Source of the DNA: Actinotalea endophytica
GTDB lineage: Bacteria; Actinomycetota; Actinomycetes; Actinomycetales; Cellulomonadaceae
Length of the DNA: 64,000 nt
Reading direction: 5' to 3'
Assembly: GCF_025717005.1 (NCBI RefSeq)
Contig: NZ_JAOVZU010000006.1
Coordinates: forward strand, 225,174-289,173
The position numbers were made by a program, and so were the translations under genes. Shown here one piece after another: positions 36,065 to 47,103 of the stretch (its first letter is position 1; the number at the start of each line of letters is the position of its first letter). The notes beneath the pieces were generated by a model that was given only the letters and a program-made list of their open reading frames with translations, did no database searches and was not told the origin of the DNA.

Positions 36065-37561
36065 ATGGCGCACACCCCCTCCGAAGCCCCGCCCTCCGCC
36101 ACGACGCAGGTCGGTGCCCTCGACAAGTTCTTCAAGATCACCGAGCGCGGCTCGACCATCGGGACCGAGGTCCGCGGCGGCTTGGTGACCTTCTTCACGA
36201 TGGGCTACATCATCGTGCTCAACCCGCTGATCATCGGCACCGTGCAGGACAACGGTTTCAGCGGCAACTTCCTCGGTGGCGGCAGCGCCCCGAACCTGCC
36301 CGCCATCGCTGCGACGACGGCCCTCATCGCCGGCGTGATGAGCATCCTGATGGGTGTCGTGGCGAACTTCCCGATCGCGCTGGCGGCCGGTCTCGGCCTG
36401 AACGCCGTGGTCACGTTCTCCATCGCCGCGCTGCCCGGGATGACCTGGCCGGACGCGATGGGCCTGGTCGTCCTCGAAGGCCTGATCATCCTCGTGCTCG
36501 TGCTCACCGGGTTCCGGTCGGCGGTCTTCAAGGCCGTCCCGCACGAGCTGAAGACCGCGATCAGCGTCGGCATCGGCCTGTTCATCGCCTTCATCGGTCT
36601 CGTCGACTCCGGGTTCGTGCGCATCCCGGCAAGCCTCGCGACCCCGGTCGAGCTGGGCATCGGCGGTTCGCTCGCCGGCTGGCCGCTGCTGGTGTTCGTC
36701 GTCGGCCTGGTGCTGTCGATCGTGCTGATGCTCCGCAAGGTGCGCGGCGCGCTGCTGATCTCGATCCTCTCCGCGACGGTGCTCGCCGTGATCATCGAGT
36801 CGATCGCCCACCTGGGTTCGCAGCCGGTGGACGGCTCGAACCCGAAGGCGTGGGAGCTCAACGCCCCGGCCATCCCCGACGGTGGCCTGGTCGCCACGCC
36901 GGACTTCTCGCTGCTCGGCCAGTTCTCGCTGTTCGGCTCGGTCGAGAAGATCGGGATCGTCGCGGTCGTCCTGCTGGTCTTCTCGCTGCTCCTCGCGGAC
37001 TTCTTCGACACGATGGGCACGATGGTCGCGATCGGCGGCGAGGCCGGCCTGCTCGACGAGCAGGGCAACCCGCCGAAGACGAAGCAGATCCTGATCGTCG
37101 ACTCGCTCGCCGCGGCGGCCGGTGGCGCCGGCTCGGTCTCGTCGAACACCAGCTACATCGAGTCCGCCGCCGGCGTCGGTGACGGCGCCCGCACGGGTCT
37201 CGCGTCGGTCGTCACCGGCATCGCGTTCCTGCTCGCGACGTTCCTGTCGCCGCTGGTCGACATGGTGCCGTTCGAGGCCGCGACCCCGGCTCTCGTGGTG
37301 GTCGGCTTCCTCATGGTGATGCAGGTGTCGGGGATCAACTGGCGCAACTACGAGGTCGCCATCCCGGCGTTCCTCACGATGATCCTGATGCCGTTCACCT
37401 ACTCGATCACGGTGGGCATGGGCGCGGGCTTCATCGCGTTCGTCGTGCTCAAGGTCGCGGCGGGCAAGGCCAAGGAGGTGCACCCGCTGATGTGGGGCAC
37501 CGCAGCGCTGTTCGTCGTGTACTTCGTGCTCGGTCCGATCAAGACCATGCTCGGGGTCTGA
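36065..37561 (+). CDS. NCS2-family purine (guanine/hypoxanthine) permease
   Basis: 498 aa with about 12 to 14 hydrophobic segments. The family core is present: TEVRGGLVTFFTMGYIIVLNP at the start, FPIALAAGLGLNAVVTFS, LLLADFFDTMGTMVAIGGEAG, and SSNTSYIESAAGVGDGARTGLASV, where AzgA/PbuG permeases bind substrate. It should import guanine, hypoxanthine or adenine by proton symport. It begins near a CRP/GlxR-like palindrome and ends in a strong hairpin, so it is monocistronic. Confidence 0.93.
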   Translation: MAHTPSEAPPSATTQVGALDKFFKITERGSTIGTEVRGGLVTFFTMGYIIVLNPLIIGTVQDNGFSGNFLGGGSAPNLPAIAATTALIAGVMSILMGVVANFPIALAAGLGLNAVVTFSIAALPGMTWPDAMGLVVLEGLIILVLVLTGFRSAVFKAVPHELKTAISVGIGLFIAFIGLVDSGFVRIPASLATPVELGIGGSLAGWPLLVFVVGLVLSIVLMLRKVRGALLISILSATVLAVIIESIAHLGSQPVDGSNPKAWELNAPAIPDGGLVATPDFSLLGQFSLFGSVEKIGIVAVVLLVFSLLLADFFDTMGTMVAIGGEAGLLDEQGNPPKTKQILIVDSLAAAAGGAGSVSSNTSYIESAAGVGDGARTGLASVVTGIAFLLATFLSPLVDMVPFEAATPALVVVGFLMVMQVSGINWRNYEVAIPAFLTMILMPFTYSITVGMGAGFIAFVVLKVAAGKAKEVHPLMWGTAALFVVYFVLGPIKTMLGV

Positions 37562-37575
37562 TCCCTGCGCTCGTC

Positions 37576-37608
37576 CCGGTGGCCCCGACCGACGGTCGGG
37601 GCCACCGG
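37576..37608 (+). terminator. Terminator hairpin after the NCS2 permease
   Basis: A 15-bp perfect inverted repeat (37576-37590 with 37594-37608), followed by CTTTCC, 15 bases past the stop codon. Confidence 0.8.
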
Positions 37609-37698
37609 CTTTCCCGGACCGCACCCGGCCGTGGGACGTGCAAGGATCGAGCACGCGCAGGTTGCCCGTAAGGGGGCAGACGGGAGAGAGGCGATGCC

Positions 37699-39012
37699 AT
37701 GCGGATGTCGGTGATCGGTTGCGGATACCTGGGTGCCGTGCACGCTGCGGCGATGGCCGAGCTCGGCCACGAGGTGGTGGGTGTCGACGTGGACGCCCAG
37801 AAGGTCGCCCTGCTGGCGGCGGGCCAGGCGCCGTTCTTCGAACCGGGTCTGCCCGAGCTGCTCACCGAGGTCGGCGCCACGGGTCGGCTCACGTTCACCA
37901 CCGACATGGCCGCGGTGCAGGGCGCGGCCGTCCACTTCATCTGCGTGGGCACGCCGCAGAAGCGCGGTGAGTACGCGGCGGACCTCGCCTACGTCGACGG
38001 CGCGGTCGAGTCGCTCCTTCCGTACCTGTCGCCCGGAGACGTCGTGGCCGGCAAGTCGACGGTCCCGGTCGGCACGGCGGAGCGGATCGCCGAGCAGGTC
38101 GCCGCGGCACAGCCGGAGGCGACCGTCGTGTGGAACCCGGAGTTCCTCCGGGAGGGCTTCGCGGTCCAGGACACGTTGCACCCGGACCGGATCGTGCTGG
38201 GCGTCCCGGCCGGGCCGGACGGCGAGCGCGCCACCGCGATCATGGACGAGGTGTACGCCGCCCCGCTGGCGGACGACACCCCGCAGGTGATCACCGACCT
38301 CGCCACCGCACAGCTGGTGAAGGTCGCGGCGAACTCGTTCCTGGCCACCAAGATCTCGTTCATCAACGCGATGGCGGAGCTGTGCGAGGCCACCGGCGCC
38401 GACGTGACGCGTCTGGCGGACGCGATCGGCTTCGACGCCCGGATCGGCCGGCGGTTCCTCAACGCCGGTCTCGGCTTCGGTGGCGGCTGCCTGCCGAAAG
38501 ACATCCGCGCGTTCATGGCGCGGGCCGGTGAGCTCGGGGCCGACCAGGCGCTGTCGTTCCTCAAGGAGGTCGACGCGATCAACATGCGCCGGCGGGTCCG
38601 GATGGTCGACCTGGCGCGAGAGGTCTGCGACGGCTCGATCGTCGGCAAGAAGATCGCCGTGCTGGGCGCCGCGTTCAAGCCGGACTCCGACGACGTGCGT
38701 GACTCTCCGGCGCTGTCCGTCGCGGCCCAGATGGGCCTGCAGGGCGCCCGGGTGGTCGTGACCGACCCGCAGGCCGTCGCCAACGCGCGGCGCGCCTGGC
38801 CGGACCTGCGCTACGCCGCGACGCCCGAGGAGGCTGCCGCCGGTGCCGACGTCGTGGTGCTCGCCACCGAGTGGCGCCAGTACCGCGACCTCGACCCCGA
38901 GGCTTTCGGCGAGATCGTCGGCCACAAGCGGATCGTGGACGGCCGCAACGTGCTGGACCCGGCGGCCTGGCGGGCTGCCGGCTGGACCTACCGCGCACTC
39001 GGCCGCCACTGA
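37699..39012 (+). CDS. ugd: UDP-glucose 6-dehydrogenase
   Basis: 437 aa. The NAD-binding Rossmann fold starts at MSVIGCGYLGAVHAAAMAELGHEVVGVD. FICVGTPQK, GKSTVPVGTAERIA and WNPEFLREGFAVQD are family signatures, and the catalytic cysteine lies in GFGGGCLPKDIRAF. It oxidises UDP-glucose twice to UDP-glucuronate, a precursor of exopolysaccharide or capsule sugars. It is probably transcribed alone and is closed by a long hairpin. Confidence 0.95.
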   Translation: MRMSVIGCGYLGAVHAAAMAELGHEVVGVDVDAQKVALLAAGQAPFFEPGLPELLTEVGATGRLTFTTDMAAVQGAAVHFICVGTPQKRGEYAADLAYVDGAVESLLPYLSPGDVVAGKSTVPVGTAERIAEQVAAAQPEATVVWNPEFLREGFAVQDTLHPDRIVLGVPAGPDGERATAIMDEVYAAPLADDTPQVITDLATAQLVKVAANSFLATKISFINAMAELCEATGADVTRLADAIGFDARIGRRFLNAGLGFGGGCLPKDIRAFMARAGELGADQALSFLKEVDAINMRRRVRMVDLAREVCDGSIVGKKIAVLGAAFKPDSDDVRDSPALSVAAQMGLQGARVVVTDPQAVANARRAWPDLRYAATPEEAAAGADVVVLATEWRQYRDLDPEAFGEIVGHKRIVDGRNVLDPAAWRAAGWTYRALGRH

Positions 39013-39027
39013 CCGCACGCGTCCACG

Positions 39028-39064
39028 AGGACGGCCCCGCCCGATCACCGGGCGGGGCCGTCCT
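39028..39064 (+). terminator. Terminator hairpin after ugd
   Basis: A long GC-rich inverted repeat of about 16 bp (39028 to 39064, with a 4-base loop near 39044), beginning 16 bases after the ugd stop codon. Confidence 0.8.
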
Positions 39065-39201
39065 GCGTCCCGGGCGCATGGTGCGGGAGGCCGCGCGCCG
39101 CACGCAGCGCGCCGCACGCCGCGGCGGCCGCCCGGTGCGTCGCCGGGCCGTCGGGTGCGTTCGGTGGGCCGTCCGGGGGAATGATCCCATGAGTGATGTC
39201 G

Positions 39202-39214
39202 TTACCCGAGGTAA
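39202..39214 (+). promoter_or_regulatory. TTACC-CGA-GGTAA operator candidate for the MarR regulator
   Basis: A perfect dyad of 5-bp arms around CGA, extended by near-symmetrical flanks, five bases upstream of the TACGAT -10 box (39220-39225) of the MarR gene. A MarR dimer bound here would block its own promoter and the downstream MFS gene. Confidence 0.55.
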
Positions 39215-39231
39215 TGACCTACGATAAGCAC

Positions 39232-39690
39232 ATGTCCTCCTCGCCCACGCCGCACGTCCCCGCGAAGGCGTGCCGGCCGGCGCCCCTCGCGAGCGACCTG
39301 CGGATCGCGCTGACCCGGTCCGTCCGGCGTCTGCGCCTCGAGCGCAGCAGCGACCAGATCACGGACGGCCAGTACTCCGTGCTCGCCGCGCTCGCCAACC
39401 GCGGCCCGATGACCCCCTCTGCGCTCGCCGAGGACCAGCACGTCGCCGCGCCGCCGATGACCCGCACCGTGACCGCACTGGCCGACGCCGGCCTGGTGCG
39501 CCGCGACGCCGACCCGAGCGACGGCCGTCAGGTCCTGGTGTCGATCACCGAGGCCGGCCTGGTCGAGGTCAAGGAGACCCGGCGTCGGCGCAACGAGTGG
39601 CTCTCGTCCCGGCTCGCCGAGCTGACGCCCGAGGAGCGCGAGGTGCTCGCGCAGGCTGCGGTGCTGCTGGACCGGGTGGTGGTGCGATGA
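39232..39690 (+). CDS. MarR-family transcriptional regulator
   Basis: 152 aa, winged helix-turn-helix with the dimerisation helices of MarR: SDLRIALTRSVRRLRLERSSDQITDGQYSVLAALANRG, MTPSALAEDQHVAAPPMTRTVTALADAGLVRR (recognition helix) and the wing DPSDGRQVLVSITEAG. The start is ATG at 39232, six bases after TACGAT, so the message is leaderless; upstream ATGs at 39193 and 39196 would read through the promoter. Its stop overlaps the MFS start (ATGA). It probably represses itself and the exporter until an effector binds. Confidence 0.92.
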   Translation: MSSSPTPHVPAKACRPAPLASDLRIALTRSVRRLRLERSSDQITDGQYSVLAALANRGPMTPSALAEDQHVAAPPMTRTVTALADAGLVRRDADPSDGRQVLVSITEAGLVEVKETRRRRNEWLSSRLAELTPEEREVLAQAAVLLDRVVVR

Positions 39691-41030
39691 GCCCGACGTT
39701 CGCCTCGCTGCGCTACCCGAACTACCGGCTGTGGTTCGCCGGGGCCCTGGTCGCCAACACCGGTACCTGGATGCAGCGCGTCGCGCAGGACTGGCTGGTG
39801 CTCACCGAGCTGTCGGACGACTCCGGCGTGGCCGTGGGTCTGGTCACCGCGCTGCAGTTCCTGCCCACGCTGCTGCTCGGTGCATGGGCGGGAGTCCTCG
39901 CCGACCGGCTGCCCCGGCGCGCGCTGCTCGCGGCCACGCAGGCCGGACAGGGCGTCCTCGCGCTGGGCCTCGGCGCGCTCGTGCTCTCGGGGCGCGCCGA
40001 GCTGTGGCACGTCTACGTGTTCGCGACGCTGCTCGGCGTGGTCTCCGCGCTCGACGCCCCGGCGCGGCAGACGTTCGTCGCGGAGCTCGTGCCGCCGGAG
40101 CGGCTGTCCAACGCGGTCGGGCTGAACGCGGCGTCCTTCAACGCCGCACGGCTGATCGGCCCCGGCCTGGCCGGGCTGCTCATCGCCGCGGTGGGTTCGG
40201 GCTGGGTGTTCGTCATCAACGGGCTCTCGTTCGGCGCGACGATCCTGTCGCTGGTGATGATGCGGCGGTCCGAGCTCCACCGGGTCGACCGCGCCACCGG
40301 GTCGCGGCGCGGCCAGCTCCGCGCGGGCCTGCGCTACGTGCGGCGGCGCACCGACATCATGGTGATCATGGCCGTGATGGCCGTGGTCAGCACGTTCGGG
40401 CTCAACTTCCAGCTGACCTCGGCGATGATGGCGCGGACCGAGTTCGGCCGCGGCGCCGGCGAGTACGGCATCATCGGCTCGGTCCTGGCGATCGGCTCGC
40501 TGTCCGGCGCGCTGCTCGCGGCCCGGCGGGAGCGCCCCCGGGTCCGACTGGTGATCGGTGCCGCGTTCGCGTTCGGCCTCGCCATGGCGGTGCAGTCGGT
40601 GATGCCGACCTACTGGACGTACGTGGTGATGTCGATCCCGGTGGGCCTCGCGTCGCTGACGATGATGACTGCCGCGAACTCGGCGATCCAGGTCTCGACC
40701 CCGCCCGAGATGCGGGGGCGTGTCATGGCGCTGTACATGGTCGTGTTCATCGGGGCGACCCCGATCGGGTCGCCGATCATCGGCTGGATCGGCGAGGTGT
40801 TCGGCGCGCGGTGGTCCGTCGCGGTCGGCGGCATCGCGTCGATGGCGGTGGCGCTCGCAGCGGCCGTCTGGGCCAAGCGGGCCTGGCACGTCGAGGTCCG
40901 GTACCACCTGCGCTCGCGGCCCCTGCTCGAGGTCCGGCACCCGACGCCGGCCGTCGAGCGGGCAGCCCGCGAGGAGGCCCGGCTGGCGCTCGCCGCCGAG
41001 CGGACCCGGGACGACGCGACGGCCGCCTGA
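39687..41030 (+). CDS. MFS exporter (EntS/MFS_3-like)
   Basis: 447 aa with about twelve membrane helices, matching the MFS_3/EntS-type drug or siderophore exporters: LRYPNYRLWFAGALVANTGTWMQRVAQDWLVL at the N terminus, GAWAGVLADRLPRRALL (motif A), and LNAASFNAARLIGPGLAGLLI. The C-terminal 40 residues are hydrophilic. It is coupled to the marR gene by overlap, the usual regulator-exporter arrangement, so it is likely a MarR-controlled efflux pump of unknown substrate. Confidence 0.9.
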   Translation: MSPTFASLRYPNYRLWFAGALVANTGTWMQRVAQDWLVLTELSDDSGVAVGLVTALQFLPTLLLGAWAGVLADRLPRRALLAATQAGQGVLALGLGALVLSGRAELWHVYVFATLLGVVSALDAPARQTFVAELVPPERLSNAVGLNAASFNAARLIGPGLAGLLIAAVGSGWVFVINGLSFGATILSLVMMRRSELHRVDRATGSRRGQLRAGLRYVRRRTDIMVIMAVMAVVSTFGLNFQLTSAMMARTEFGRGAGEYGIIGSVLAIGSLSGALLAARRERPRVRLVIGAAFAFGLAMAVQSVMPTYWTYVVMSIPVGLASLTMMTAANSAIQVSTPPEMRGRVMALYMVVFIGATPIGSPIIGWIGEVFGARWSVAVGGIASMAVALAAAVWAKRAWHVEVRYHLRSRPLLEVRHPTPAVERAAREEARLALAAERTRDDATAA

Positions 41031-41039
41031 GCCGGCGCC

Positions 41040-43363
<2,324 letters not shown>

Positions 43364-43475
43364 CTAGGGCGAGCGGGGTTCGCGCCACGCCGAGGTCCGG
43401 CCCTCGGTCGGCTCGGCGCGCGGGGCCGCGCGCCCCTAGGCTTGGGCCCGCGACGGGCACGGGAGGCGGACGGCG

Positions 43476-44162
43476 TTGAGCGATCTCATCGACACCACCG
43501 AGATGTACCTGCGCACCATCTACGAGCTCGACGAGGAAGGGATCGTCCCGCTGCGGGCGCGGATCGCCGAGCGGCTGGGCCACTCCGGCCCGACGGTCTC
43601 CCAGACGGTGGCCCGGATGGAGCGCGACGGTCTCGTCGTGGTCTCCGACGACCGGCACCTGGAGCTCACCGAGCACGGCCGCGCCCTCGCCACGCGCGTG
43701 ATGCGCAAGCACCGGCTCGCGGAGCGGCTGCTGACCGACGTGATCGGCCTCGAGTGGTCCCTCGTGCACGACGAGGCCTGCCGCTGGGAGCACGTGATGA
43801 GCGAGCGGGTCGAGCAGCGCCTCGTCGAGCTCCTCGACCACCCCGACCACTCGCCGTACGGGAACCCGATCCCGGGGCTGGCCGAGCTCGGCGAGCACCC
43901 GGCCGGGGAGCGGTTCCTCGACGGCGTGGTCGCGGTCACGGACGTCGAGCCGGGGACCCGTGCGGTGGTGGCCCGGCTCGGCGAGCCGGTGCAGACCGAG
44001 CCGGAGATGCTCGCCCGGTTCGTGGACACCGGTGTGCTGCCGGGCGTCGAGGTCGAGGTGCGGCCGGACGGCCCCGGCGTGACCCTCGCGGTGCCGGGCG
44101 CCGACCTCGTGCTGGACCTCCCGGACGAGATCGCCAGGCACGTCTTCGTGCGGCGCGGCTGA
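43476..44162 (+). CDS. ideR: DtxR/IdeR-family metal-dependent repressor
   Basis: 228 aa. N-terminal winged HTH (TTEMYLRTIYELDEEGIVPLRARIAERLGHSGPTVSQTVARMERDGLV), a dimerisation and metal-binding domain with LVHDEACRWEHVMSERVE (the Cys/Glu/His ligands), and a C-terminal SH3-like domain (GVEVEVRPDGPGVTLAVPG). Length and layout match iron-dependent IdeR rather than the shorter MntR. It should repress iron uptake when Fe2+ is plentiful. The start is TTG at 43476 with GGAGG upstream. Confidence 0.92.
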   Translation: MSDLIDTTEMYLRTIYELDEEGIVPLRARIAERLGHSGPTVSQTVARMERDGLVVVSDDRHLELTEHGRALATRVMRKHRLAERLLTDVIGLEWSLVHDEACRWEHVMSERVEQRLVELLDHPDHSPYGNPIPGLAELGEHPAGERFLDGVVAVTDVEPGTRAVVARLGEPVQTEPEMLARFVDTGVLPGVEVEVRPDGPGVTLAVPGADLVLDLPDEIARHVFVRRG

Positions 44163-44299
44163 CCGATTCGTGGCGAACGCCACACCCGTTGACCGTGACC
44201 GGAACGTGACATTTCCGTGATCCGTCAGGTACGGTCGCAACTGCGTCTCGGAACCCTCCTCCGGGTGCGCCCCTGATCGGGATGTCTAGTCCTGCCGCC
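44163..44299 (+). promoter_or_regulatory. Promoter region for the NlpC/P60 transcript
   Basis: Between ideR and the c-di-AMP riboswitch. A GTGACA hexamer (44206-44211) and TACGGT (44230-44235) with an 18-base spacer are a reasonable promoter. A TTGACC at 44189-44194 lies too far from TACGGT to pair with it. Confidence 0.4.
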
Positions 44300-44452
44300 G
44301 ATCGGGGTCCGTTGAACTCGCCGGCAGGAGCGGGGGAACCACGCTGGGTCTCGGTCTCCGGGGCCCTTGGGGTGAAGCCGAGGCCGTGTCCACGGATACG
44401 ACCGAAGCCGGGTGATCTCCCACCCGAACCCGACAGCTCACCTCGTAGGCAA
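44300..44452 (+). promoter_or_regulatory. Cyclic-di-AMP (ydaO/yuaA) riboswitch
   Basis: Hallmark blocks of the ydaO aptamer appear in order: TTGAACTCGCC at 44312, GGCAGGAGCGGGGGAACCA near 44323-44341, CTTGGGGTGAAG near 44365, and CCCGACAGCTCACCTCGTAGGC at 44429-44450. The ends are approximate. It precedes an NlpC/P60 cell-wall hydrolase by 14 bases, a known arrangement in actinobacteria, where c-di-AMP turns off resuscitation-factor or wall-hydrolase genes. Confidence 0.93.
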
Positions 44453-44466
44453 CGGAGAGGCAACGC

Positions 44467-45237
44467 GTGACCAGCACTACGGAGCAGGCCCGACACCGGG
44501 CCGCTCGCCGTCCTGTGACGGCCCTGGATGACCTAGCCATCGCTGCGACGGGTTCGATCGCCGTCGTCGGCCGCAAGACCGCCGTGGCGTCCCGCCGCGC
44601 AGCGATCGTCGCGGCCGCGAGTGGTATCGCCGTGTCGAGCGCGCTGCCCGCGGCGGCCGCGCCGTCGGAGAACCACGCCGACGCCCTGCCGGCCGTCGAC
44701 ACCACGGCGCTCACCGCGCCGGTGGTCGCCGCGCTCGCGACGTCGCCGATCGTCGAGGTGCCGCAGGACGCGTCCTGGGACTACACGGCGCCGTCGATCA
44801 CGATCACCGAGAACCCGAAGCCGGTCGTGGTCCAGCGCACGACGACCTCCTCGGCGTCGCGTTCGGCGGTGCGGGTCGCCAACAACCCGATCCCGCAGAG
44901 CGTCTCCGGCAACGCGGTCCTCGAGATCGCGGCCCGGTACGTCGGTGTCCCGTACGTGCACGGGGGTTCGAGCCCGAGCGGCTTCGACTGCTCCGGGTTC
45001 ACCCAGTACGTGTACGCGCAGCTCGGCATCTCCCTGCCGCGGACGACGGGTGCCCAGCTCAACGCGGGCCAGGCCGTCTCGCGCGCGGACGCGCTGCCCG
45101 GTGACCTGATCTGGTCGCCCGGCCACGTCGGCATCTACGCCGGTGGGAACCTGCAGATCGACGCGCCCCGCCCGGGCAAGACGATCCAGTTCCGCGCGAT
45201 CTGGCAGTCGAACCCGGTGTTCGTGCGCATCGGCTGA
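44467..45237 (+). CDS. Secreted NlpC/P60 peptidoglycan hydrolase
   Basis: 256 aa. A long N-terminal region with a hydrophobic export segment (RRAAIVAAASGIAVSSALPAAAA, ending near residue 65), a linker, and a C-terminal NlpC/P60 domain (from about 155): GFDCSGFTQYVYAQLGI carries the catalytic Cys and SPGHVGIYAGG the His. It should cut gamma-glutamyl-diaminopimelate bonds in peptidoglycan. The GTG start has GGAGAGG upstream, directly after the c-di-AMP riboswitch, and a hairpin terminator follows. Confidence 0.93.
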   Translation: MTSTTEQARHRAARRPVTALDDLAIAATGSIAVVGRKTAVASRRAAIVAAASGIAVSSALPAAAAPSENHADALPAVDTTALTAPVVAALATSPIVEVPQDASWDYTAPSITITENPKPVVVQRTTTSSASRSAVRVANNPIPQSVSGNAVLEIAARYVGVPYVHGGSSPSGFDCSGFTQYVYAQLGISLPRTTGAQLNAGQAVSRADALPGDLIWSPGHVGIYAGGNLQIDAPRPGKTIQFRAIWQSNPVFVRIG

Positions 45238-45253
45238 CACCTTGAACCTCGAC

Positions 45254-45283
45254 GAAGGCCCGGACCGGATGGTCCGGGCCTTC
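45254..45283 (+). terminator. Terminator hairpin after the NlpC/P60 gene
   Basis: A 13-bp perfect inverted repeat (45254-45266 with 45271-45283) around GGAT, 17 bases after the stop codon. Confidence 0.8.
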
Positions 45284-45417
45284 GGCGTCCGCGGGTCGGG
45301 GGGGCCGCAGGGCCGCCCGGCGCGCGCCTGCTGGCGCGTCGAGGATGCTCACGTACTCTGGGCACGCTGCAGGAGACCCGCGCAGCCAGCCGGGTCCGAC
45401 CGGGCGAGGAGCCTGCC

Positions 45418-45954
45418 GTGACCGTGACGGAGGAAGACACCGGGCACCGGACCGGCGACGCCGGACGGCGTCGGGTGCTGGTGCTCAACGCGAGCCGTGA
45501 GCCGCTGTGCGTGGTGAGCCTGCACCGCGCGGTGACCCTGGTGCTCACCGGCAAGGCCCTGGTCCTCGAGCACGACGGTGCCATGCTCCGCTCGGAGCGG
45601 CTCTCGCTGCCGACGCCTCAGGTGCTCGTGCTGGCCCGCTACGTGCACGTGCCCTACCGGGGTGTCGTACCGCCCACCAGACGGACCGTGCTGCAGCGTG
45701 ACGCCCACCGGTGCGCCTACTGCGAGGGACCCGCCGACACCGTCGACCACGTCCTGCCTCGGTCCCGCGGGGGCGCTCACGAGTGGACGAACGTGGTCGC
45801 GGCCTGCCGGCGGTGCAACCACCGCAAGGCGGACCGGCTGCTCTCCGAGATCGGCTGGGTGCTGCGGGTCGCGCCGTCCGCGCCGCAGCGGTCCGTGGTG
45901 CTGTCCGCCCTGACCCGGCCACACCCCACCTGGTCCGCCTACCTCGCGGCCTGA
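45418..45954 (+). CDS. HNH endonuclease
   Basis: 178 aa. The N-terminal half (VLVLNASREPLCVVSLHRAVTLVLTGKALVLE) is typical of the actinobacterial HNH family. The nuclease core is CAYCEGPADTVDHVLPRSRGGAHEWTNVVAACRRCNHRKADR, with the DH and N-x-x-H residues and two Cys-x-x-Cys pairs that bind zinc. The gene is common and conserved near core genes, so it is probably a housekeeping nuclease rather than a phage protein. The start is GTG with GGAGCCT upstream. Confidence 0.92.
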   Translation: MTVTEEDTGHRTGDAGRRRVLVLNASREPLCVVSLHRAVTLVLTGKALVLEHDGAMLRSERLSLPTPQVLVLARYVHVPYRGVVPPTRRTVLQRDAHRCAYCEGPADTVDHVLPRSRGGAHEWTNVVAACRRCNHRKADRLLSEIGWVLRVAPSAPQRSVVLSALTRPHPTWSAYLAA

Positions 45955-46035
45955 GATCTGCGCGATGCGACGAGACGGGCTGCGCACGCCCGGTCGTGCG
46001 GGGCAGTATGGGACTACCTCGAACGGGAGGCGTGG

Positions 46036-47004
46036 ATGAGCGGCACCGGGGTCGTGATCGTCGGCGTGGACGGGTCTCCGGCCAGCCTCAACGCGGTGGA
46101 CTGGGCTGCGGCGTACGCGCAGCGGCACTCGACGTCCGTGCACCTGGTCTGCACGTACTCGGTGCCGTCGTTCGCGGCGGCCGGCCTGGACGGTGGCTAC
46201 GCCGCCGTGGACGACACGGTGCTCGCCCAGGGTGCCGATGCGGTGCTCGAGGAGGCGGTCGCACGGATCGCCGGTGCCGGGATCACCGTCACGTCGGCGA
46301 CCGCGAGCGGGGACGCCGCGGCCGTGCTGGTCGAGCTGTCCGCGGGCGCCTCGCTCGTCGTGGTCGGGACGCGCGGCCGGGGCGGCTTCGCGGAGCGGCT
46401 GCTGGGCACGGTGTCCTCCGCGCTGCCGGCGCACGCGCACTGCCCGACGGTCGTCGTGCCGTACCGCGTCCCGGAGGGCAGCGGCGGGACGGAGCGCGGC
46501 GAGCCCGAGCACCGTTGGCCGGTCAACCGGGAGGTCCTGCCGGTCCGGCGGATCGTCGTCGGTGTGGACGGGTCCCCGTCCGCCGAGCTGGCGCTCGACC
46601 GGGCGATCGTCGAGGCCGAGGCCTGGGGCGCCGAGCTCACCGCCGTCGCCGCGGTGCCGGTCGGGACGGGTGCGGGGCTGCTCGCCTGGCTGCCGGCCGC
46701 GGTGGACCACGAGTCGGTGCTGCACGACGTCGCCGAGGGGCTCGACGTGGTCGTGGACCGCGCGCTCGCGAACCATCCGGACCTCCAGGTGCGCCGGCAC
46801 GTGCTCGACGGCACCGGGTCGGCGCTGCTCACGGAGTTCTCCACCGCGGTCGACCTGCTCGTGGTCGGGTCGCGCGGCCGCGGCGGGTTCGCCGGGCTGC
46901 TGCTCGGTTCGACCAGCCAGGCCGTGCTGCACCACTCGGCCTGCCCGGTCATGGTCGTGACCACCAAGGGCGCGCACGACGAGGCGGCCGGGACGCAGTG
47001 GTGA
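46036..47004 (+). CDS. Universal stress protein, two UspA domains
   Basis: 322 aa with two tandem Usp domains. Domain 1 (residues 1-150) has VVIVGVDGSPASLNAVDWAA and VVVGTRGRGGFAERLLGTVSSAL. Domain 2 (about 170-320) has IVVGVDGSPSAELALDRAI and VVGSRGRGGFAGLLLGSTSQAVLHHS. Both carry the G-2x-G-9x-G(S/T) ATP-binding pattern, so it probably binds ATP. It should act in stress or dormancy. The stop codon lies in the first unit of a 17-bp tandem repeat. Confidence 0.93.
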   Translation: MSGTGVVIVGVDGSPASLNAVDWAAAYAQRHSTSVHLVCTYSVPSFAAAGLDGGYAAVDDTVLAQGADAVLEEAVARIAGAGITVTSATASGDAAAVLVELSAGASLVVVGTRGRGGFAERLLGTVSSALPAHAHCPTVVVPYRVPEGSGGTERGEPEHRWPVNREVLPVRRIVVGVDGSPSAELALDRAIVEAEAWGAELTAVAAVPVGTGAGLLAWLPAAVDHESVLHDVAEGLDVVVDRALANHPDLQVRRHVLDGTGSALLTEFSTAVDLLVVGSRGRGGFAGLLLGSTSQAVLHHSACPVMVVTTKGAHDEAAGTQW

Positions 47005-47089
47005 TCGAACCGCAGTGGTGATCGCACCGCAGTCGTGATCGAACCGGGGTGCTGATCGAACCGGGTGCTGATCGAACCGCAGTGGTGAG
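46995..47089. repeat. 17-bp tandem repeat between convergent genes
   Basis: Five and a half copies of a 17-bp unit of the form GCAGTGGTGATCGAACC, each with a TGATCG(A/C)ACC core. They run from the end of the universal stress gene to 15 bases before the Lrp gene's stop. One unit is 16 bp. The array could vary between strains. Confidence 0.85.
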
Positions 47090-47103
47090 CGGGGGTCGGC
47101 CGC

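Noticed and set aside
45418..45954. HNH gene as part of a prophage or homing element
   Set aside because: No phage genes or insertion signs are nearby, and the family is a common core gene in actinobacteria.
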